The notes beneath the pieces were generated by a model that worked only from the letters and a program-made list of their open reading frames with translations, searched no databases and was not told where the DNA came from. A program made the translations under genes and the position numbers. Positions 58,067 through 64,000 of a stretch of 64,000 nucleotides of DNA are shown piece by piece. Source of the stretch: Ectobius pallidus (taxonomy: Eukaryota; Arthropoda; Insecta; Blattodea; Ectobiidae); the NCBI GenBank assembly GCA_964059195.1, contig CAXKWD010000006.1, forward strand, positions 14,376,530-14,440,529. Reading direction: 5' to 3'. Each line of letters begins with the position of its first letter. Within the stretch, counting starts at the first letter, position 1.

Positions 58067-59504
58067 AATTGAAAGGCCTAGTTCCATAAGGGTGTAAGGC
58101 ACAAATCTTTAGTTTTGAGTTTTTAACATTATGCCTTCTCATATATCTTAAATACTCAGTGAACTTTTGTACTTGTGCCTTAAACCTCTGCTCGGTTATA
58201 AGTAGACCTGGGATTTTAAGGCAAATGCCTATTTTGTTCCTTATGAAATAACATAAAAATTTCTAAATATGTTGACATTTCATGATAGTCTAAATCACTT
58301 ATCTTTGGGTAGAGTTTTATAGTCCCTAAAATGCCTATTTGGACCTTTGGTGTTTATTTTTACTATTTTAGTGCCTAAAATGCCTATTTTGTACATTTAA
58401 AATGAAATTTAACTTCTGTAACTTTTACAGTCATTTAAAAAGAATGAAGAATAGAACAGCAGAGGGTGGGTTTTGCACAGAAATTTGATTTTCCTAAACA
58501 ATTGTCGCCAAAGGAATGCTGACTGACGGGGGAGGATTCGCTCAAAACAACAAGTAGCAGGTATATACAGTAAGAAGGGACATACTGTGTCAATTTTTCA
58601 TATAATCCATAACTGTTTTTGTTAAATGTATTTTTAATTCTGTCTTAATTATGCAATTATTTCTGTTGAGAATAAGTATACCACTTTTTTACAGTAAAAA
58701 AAGATCATGTTACAGTTCAAGAGCATTTTGTAGTATTTTAAAGTCTATTTTCGGTCTATTTACACATTTTTAAAGCATAGCCTATTTTAAGTGCCTATTT
58801 TTTCTTTTAAAAGCCTATTTACTTGTTTTAAAACCCTATTTCAGGTCCCTAAAACTATTTTTTTTAGAGCCTAAAATCCCAGGTCTAGTTATAAGAAAAG
58901 ACCTGTGAGACTGCACATTCATTCTACTTCATAACAGTTCCATACAGGCGTAAAGCACACTTCCTATCTGTTATTGAGGCGTGTTTATCAACTGTTTTTA
59001 TTTTCTGTAGTGCTACCATCCAAGCAAATGTTTATGAATACTTAACTTGCATTTCTGAAATGTAACTTCATTCAAAATAGATTGTTTTGCTTATCATCTA
59101 TTGTATTAATGACTATACTGGTATTCATTGGCAAACTTGCAATTGTCACTATATATACTATACTAGTATTCATTGGCAAATATGCAGTTGTCACTGTATA
59201 ATACAGGTTTTTACTCAAATAAAATAAAAACAAATAATATGATACAAAGTAAAAAGGTTTTGCTACCGTAAAAGTACTTCAGTTTTTGTTTAACATGTTT
59301 AGGTATCTCTAGTTGTAAAAAAATTCCGATACTCTCTACCTTGTAAATTTGCAGAACACTAATTTAGCCTGTCCTTCAAAAATAATGTTATAAAATTAAA
59401 TTTTAAACCACCTACTTGGAGTGGTAACACCGTTTAAACACATCAAGATTTCTCGAAACTATGTCCTTGTGCCTTACGCCCTTATGGAACTAGGCCCTTC
59501 AATT
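58067..59504. mobile_element. Element with 36-bp inverted repeats, host of a hAT MITE
   Basis: AATTGAAAGGCCTAGTTCCA and the next 16 bases (to 58102) are inverted at 59469-59504 with 34 of 36 matches. Superfamily is unknown; no clear duplication. A 50-bp block (GTATTCATTGGCAAA and flanks) is tandemly repeated at 59110-59210. A hAT MITE lies inside. Confidence 0.7.
58203..58887 (+). mobile_element. hAT-type MITE, complete
   Basis: TAGACCTGGGATTTTAAGG and inverse TAGACCTGGGATTTTAGGC ends; GTTATAAG on both sides exactly (58195-58202, 58888-58895). 685 bp, rich in GCCTATTTT words. The broken relative is at 7001-7960. Confidence 0.9.
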
Positions 59505-60410
59505 CATTGTTGAGTTTTCGGCATTAATACTACCAACAACAGAAAATACCATAACTGCAACATTTGCAGATGATACTGCTATTCTTGCTTCAAATGAAAA
59601 TCCTACTTTAGCCTCAGGATATTTACAAAATCATTTAGATTTATTACAACGCTGGCTAAATCAATGGCTCATTCAGGTAAATAGTTCCAAATCCTGGCAT
59701 ATCACTTTTTCTTTACGCCGAGAAAAATGCCCAAGAATACAAATAAATAACGAAGAAATTCCAGTTGTAGAGCATGTAAAATACCTTGGTTTTCATTTAG
59801 ATGTACATCTAACCTGGAGACATCACATTATTACGAAAAGCAAAGAAGCCAAACTAAAGTTTCAACAATTGTACTGGTTATTAAATAAGCAATCTCAGCT
59901 ATCTCTGTATAATAAAGTTATACTTTACAAGACCACAATAAGGCCAGTATGGACATGTGGACTTCAGCTGTGGGGCACCGCCAGCAATTCCAATATTGAC
60001 ATCTTAAGATTTGAATCCAAATCTCTTCGCCGACTTGCTAACGCACCGTGGTATGTTTCCAATGCTACATTACACCACGACCTGGACATCCCTACTATTA
60101 AAGAAGAAATCACCTTGTACAGCATTCGATACCAGCAACGCCTAAACAATCATCCCAATTCCCTAGCCATCAATCTATTGGACAATAGTTCCTCAATCAA
60201 CCGTTTACATCGACATAAGATTTTAGACTTGGCATTCCGATTCAGTGACTTACCTTAAAGAGTTGTTATTCAATGACTTACCTTAAAGAGTTGTATTTTA
60301 CAGCTCTGACATCATTACTTTGCCATTTATACCATTTACTGAATGTTCTTATGTGAACAGATTGTAAATCTGCAGAATAAAATATTGAAAAAAAAAAAAA
60401 AAAAAAAAAA
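59505..60410 (+). pseudogene. Jockey-type LINE fragment with poly-A tail
   Basis: One open frame from at least 59503 to a stop at 60256 encodes the C-terminal half of a non-LTR reverse transcriptase: TATFADDTAILASNENP (catalytic FADD), WLNQWLIQVNSSKSWHITF, VKYLGFHLDVHLTWRHHI, then TTIRPVWTCGLQLWGTAS and RRLANAPWYVSNATLHHDL. This order and wording match insect Jockey-clade elements. The first 104 or more codons lack an ATG because the element is 5' truncated next to the inverted-repeat element ending at 59504. Near the stop a 24-bp piece is tandemly duplicated (GACTTACCTTAAAGAGTTG). AATAAA at 60376-60381 and an A-run at 60387-60410 end it. No internal stop implies a young copy. Confidence 0.88.
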
Positions 60411-61040
60411 CTTGTTTTGAGATCCCCTTAATCCGGAAATACAAATCGGATATATGTATATTTTTTCCAACCTTCTCATTTGAGGGGGGATAGGCCGTAG
60501 ACTAATTTGTTTCATCAGATTGTACTTGTGTACTGAGATCTTGATCAAGTCGACTCATTATTTAAGTACAGATCATGTAGTCTCGATAAATTGAGCGTTT
60601 TTTCAGTAGGTTTTTCCTTTCACAAAATTAATCACAAATTGTGTATTATAAACGTGGAATTATTGGAAATTAAAATTGGCATACAGTATTTTGATCAAGG
60701 TTGGACCATGGCCTCACATGACAGTTTGTTATGAAGTTATGACCGTCACATTTACATAAAAACACCCCCCCGTGGATTGGTATAGTTGGCATAACATCAT
60801 TACCATATTAGTTGTGCAACTGGCCTACAAAATCGAGTGGCGTTCCACCGTGAAACAGACTTTTCACAAAATTATGTAGACTATTTGTTGTGTGGGAACT
60901 TACAGAATTTCTAAAAAATGGGGAAAATTGCTTAAACGAAAACTTATCTAACGGGTCATGTCAGTTTTAAGTTTATTAATCCAGAAATGGAAAACTGATA
61001 GCCTAAGCATGACTGCCAACTAGACTCCAGAACATCTGTT
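60411..61040. other. Unassigned stretch
   Basis: The first bases (GAGATCCCCTTAATCCGGAAA) resemble 49140. Otherwise nothing is recognised. Confidence 0.45.
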
Positions 61041-61402
61041 CAGACAAAGTAAGACATTCTTTTTCTGCATAATAGTTCAGTCTTGCATTCCTTCCCAATG
61101 AAAAGTAGCTGTTGGTTCCATGTCATATTATAATAGGACTGCGTCTGTATAACAAAATTCCTAGTCATTACCATACTTTACCCATGAATACTTTTAGAAA
61201 GAGATTTTATCATTGGTTATCTATCAATCCGTTTTACACATCAATGGAATTTCTTGACCTACCACAGAACAGCATTATGATTTGAATATTTTTATATTTT
61301 CTTTATTGTCATAATTATTGTTGATGTTGTTATTAAGTTATTGTTAATCATTCTGTATAACACTGACAAAGCCGATTGTACCAAACTCAAAGGCTGAATA
61401 AA

Positions 61403-61433
<31 letters not shown>

Positions 61434-61453
61434 TGTATGTATGTATGTATGTA
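61041..61453 (+). pseudogene. CR1-like LINE 3' end
   Basis: Codons 61142-61285 read RLYNKIPSHYHTLPMNTFRK then YHWLSINPFYTSMEFLDL before a stop, the last part of a LINE ORF2 (LYN.LP...F......L..NPFYS..E.L) seen in CR1-like and related insect elements. The 3' UTR ends AATAAAATATG with a (TATG)n tail at about 61405-61456. The left limit is uncertain and the catalytic domain is missing. Confidence 0.7.
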
Positions 61454-61554
61454 TGTCGTACATTTCGGACATGTATGTATCATTCTGTAGTCATTAGAAT
61501 CGTCTTATATTGTGCAACTCCACCCATCATATCATCGTTGGACGTTAATTTATA

Positions 61555-62090
61555 CAGGGTGTTAATGAATAACACCCAAATATTCTACCTGTGTATACAG
61601 GGGACATAGACAAGCAAGTTTTATTAGGAGAATTTTGCTCTATGACGTAATATGTATATGCTACAGGGCATTAAAGTTATTACACTTTGGTGCTGATAGA
61701 TCAATAATTAAGCGAAATAGGGTTAACATTTTCGTTAAATTGACTTTATGCCTTCTTACTGATCGATAAAAACCTGATTCTTAATCATTCATCAAGAGCT
61801 ATACCATAATTCAGAGTTTTGATGACCTGCAAAATTTACAGACTAATAACATGACTGGCCGCCACTGCATTAGTTTTTTTTTATTCATAACTCCAGTGTT
61901 AACAACGAAGTTCCTTTGTTTTGCATTTTTCTTCAAATGTTGGAAGCCAGTGGCGGCATTGTCCTGAGAGATTTTATGCTGTAACAGGAAAAATTGAATC
62001 CATAGAGCAAAAATCTCTTCATAAAAGTTGTTTGACTATGTCCCCTCTATACACAGGTAAAATATTTCGGTGTTATTCATTAACACCCTG
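61555..62090. mobile_element. Tc1/mariner-type MITE, copy 2
   Basis: CAGGGTGTTAATGAATAACA at both ends in inverse orientation, TA on both sides (61553-61554, 62091-62092), and long inner similarity between arms. Relative of 51623-52128. Confidence 0.85.
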
Positions 62091-62092
62091 TA

Positions 62093-63329
62093 TATTATAC
62101 GTGTAATTATTTACACAAACATACACAACATACTTGCTGAGTCGGCTTTAACCAGAAAGTTTTCATAAAGAAATGAATTCAAAATAGAAGATTACTGTAA
62201 ATTCATACAAACCTGTGAGATAATTCTCATGAAAATAATATCTTTAAAAAGTCAGCTGACTCAAAGGTATTGCCACCTGGGACCAAATGGTTGAAGTATA
62301 GCGTTATTGCGATACAAGTTTATGGACCGTTGAACCCCTATTTAGCAATGATTACATTTTAAACTACAAACTGTCAATATGCGTATAATGTTTTCCTCGT
62401 TGGAATTGTACTGAAGTTATTTCTTTTCTCCTTTGAAGGATTAAGTTTAACGCATCTTAAGTGTTTATGTTGATGAAATTTTATTCACTAATTTAGGTTT
62501 GTGGTTGGCTTTTTACCGAAGGCCGACATTTTTATGAACGAAAGATTTTCGATAATACCACGATTTTACAGCATAAAATGCTATGTCGTCTATTTTCAGG
62601 GAACTAAAATCATTTTGTAAAGCTGATACATAAAAAATATAAATCAAGTTTTATATGAAGAATAAGTCATATTAAAAACAATCCAAAATGATATCGTACA
62701 ATTACACTTCCTATGTTATATGGGCTGGGATTGAAGTCAAAACGGAAACAATAAGATAAAAAAAGGTTTGAGCAGATAAAGAATAAAAGGGCAGCATATT
62801 TTGGTCCACTCGGGCTTTGTTAATAACTTGATTTGGTAGGCCGGCATGTTATGGACTGTTGGATTTGGTCATGCCTCGTTTAGCATTACTTGGTAAAGCG
62901 CTTATTTGTCATAGTGCCGCCCGTTTTATTGAGCATTTGAATAGCTTATTTTAAAGGGGCATGGAATTTTATAGCGCACGATCTGGAGTTTGTAAAAATG
63001 TTAAGATTTTTCATATTATTGAATTACTATTCATCACGCACGGTCGATGTTCCTCATCTAAATTTATACGAGGCAGGGCTGTGTTTAGGGTAATTATTTT
63101 CGAAACTATAAACTCCACGGAAGAAAATAAACACTGCTTTTAGGAATCGCTGGGGAGATGATCGAGTCGAATTATTATTCCATGTTTCCACTTTGCATTC
63201 ATTATTAATACAAAAGAAACTACTGGTGTTATTACCTTCTCTTGGTATTTTTTTTAAGTCTGTGCCACATACGTTATTTTTCAGGTAGACCCGAAGAGTC
63301 TAGTGAATCTATGAGATGTTTCAATTAAA
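62093..63329. other. Unassigned stretch
   Basis: No gene or element end is recognised. Confidence 0.5.
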
Positions 63330-63331
63330 TA

Positions 63332-64000
63332 TGAGGGTGGATTGAAAAGTAACGCACAATATTTTTTTTTTTTTTTACAAAAAAGTTTAATAGGTACAAT
63401 TACAAACAAATGCACATATGAAGGGACATGTTTTGTCTATTTTTCTACATAGTCGCCAAGTTTTTCAACACAATTCTCCCATCGTCATACCAGTTTCTAA
63501 ATACCCTGCTCATAGAAGTCTGTTCGGCTGGAGTATAGCCATCTGCAGAATGCTGTTTTCACTTCTGCTTCTGACGCAAAGCGTTTACCGGCCAGGAATT
63601 TCTTCATGGGACCAAACAAATGAAATTCCGACGGTGTCCCATGTTGCTGCAGCTGCTCGTGAGAAAATCAAATTTGGTTAGGAGGTGCTACAGCATCCTC
63701 CATACAGTCCAGACCTGGCACCGTCAGACTTTCATTTGTTTAGTCCCATGAAGAAATGTTTTGCCCGTAAACGCTTTGCGTTAGATGCAGAAGTGAAAAC
63801 AGCAGTCCGCAGATGGATATAGCCTACTAAAACCAAACGGACTTCTATGAACAGGGTATTTTTAAACTGGTATCATGATGGGAGAAATATGTTGAGAAAC
63901 TTGGCGACCCTATAGAAAAATAGATAAAAGATGTCCCTTCATGTGTGCATTTGTTTGTGATAGTACCTTTTAAACTTTTTGTAAAAAAAATAATGTGCGT
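63332..64000. mobile_element. Fold-back mariner remnant, copy 2 (runs off the window)
   Basis: Starts TGAGGGTGGATTGAAAAG after TA. Arms of about 300 bp are inverse copies of the mariner 3' region: GTCGCCAAGTTTTTCAACAC at 63452 returns as its inverse near 63890, and GCACATATGAAGGGACATG returns near 63935. The centre (about 63640-63700) holds plus-strand codons for PHVAAAAREKI, then a stop and CATCCTCCATACAGTCC (HPPYSP-type motif). The last bases, AATGTGCGT, are the start of the right terminus. Confidence 0.8.

Noticed and set aside
61292..61609. Frames rich in MYVC or HTYI repeats on both strands
   Set aside because: They read through the (TATG)n tail of a LINE.

Overview
The window is eukaryotic, AT-rich, non-coding-looking DNA packed with transposable elements. 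It most resembles intergenic or intronic sequence of a large arthropod genome. The evidence for an insect is insect-type Tc1/mariner fragments, Jockey-, RTE- and CR1-like LINE ends, Helitrons, hAT, Harbinger and piggyBac-like miniature elements, and short interstitial TTAGG-like runs. A hemimetabolous insect such as a cockroach is a guess from the general look of these repeats. I found no host gene, rRNA, true tRNA or CRISPR array.

The centrepiece is a complete cut-and-paste DNA transposon at 20377-24661. It has 16-bp perfect terminal inverted repeats (GGGTGATTCTGAAATT), an AGAT repeat on both sides that looks like a 4-bp target duplication, an uninterrupted 766-codon transposase-like frame (21290-23590), a second coding block (about 23862-24280) probably joined by a small intron, and at least nine copies of a TGTCACCTCCATGG-like motif near both ends. 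The protein has an Asp-rich RNase H-like core. With the 4-bp duplication and the GGG terminus it best fits the Sola2 superfamily, by memory only. It sits inside an older hAT-type miniature element (19721-24809) that keeps its own near-perfect 8-bp duplication.

Layout: 0-10 kb holds a TA-flanked MITE, two inverted copies of a family with about 150-bp tandem units (2305-3215, 4405-5119), Helitrons (3730-4395, 5676-6582) and a hAT-like copy broken by another repeat (7001-7960). 10-20 kb holds microsatellites, an empty-site/filled-site pair (11410 and 11862), a run of hAT-like elements, a LINE 3' end and a TTAA-flanked fold-back element. 20-30 kb holds the transposon above, a Helitron, a hAT element nested in a hAT element and an RTE-like reverse transcriptase remnant. 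30-45 kb holds Helitrons, a Helitron-split hAT element with a transposase C-terminal scrap, two hAT elements with perfect 8-bp duplications, a fold-back element split by a Harbinger-like element, and a fold-back mariner. 45-64 kb holds SINE pieces, a second Harbinger-like copy, mariner MITEs, a piggyBac-like element containing a dead mariner, a three-level nest (hAT, Helitron, tandem-unit element) at 55258-57668, a Jockey LINE with poly-A, a CR1-like LINE end, and a fold-back mariner running off the window.

No set of genes here forms a host pathway. The functional unit is the Sola2-like transposon: its transposase and its terminal and subterminal repeats. All TE assignments rest on terminal repeats, target duplications and short protein motifs read by eye. 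No database search was possible.
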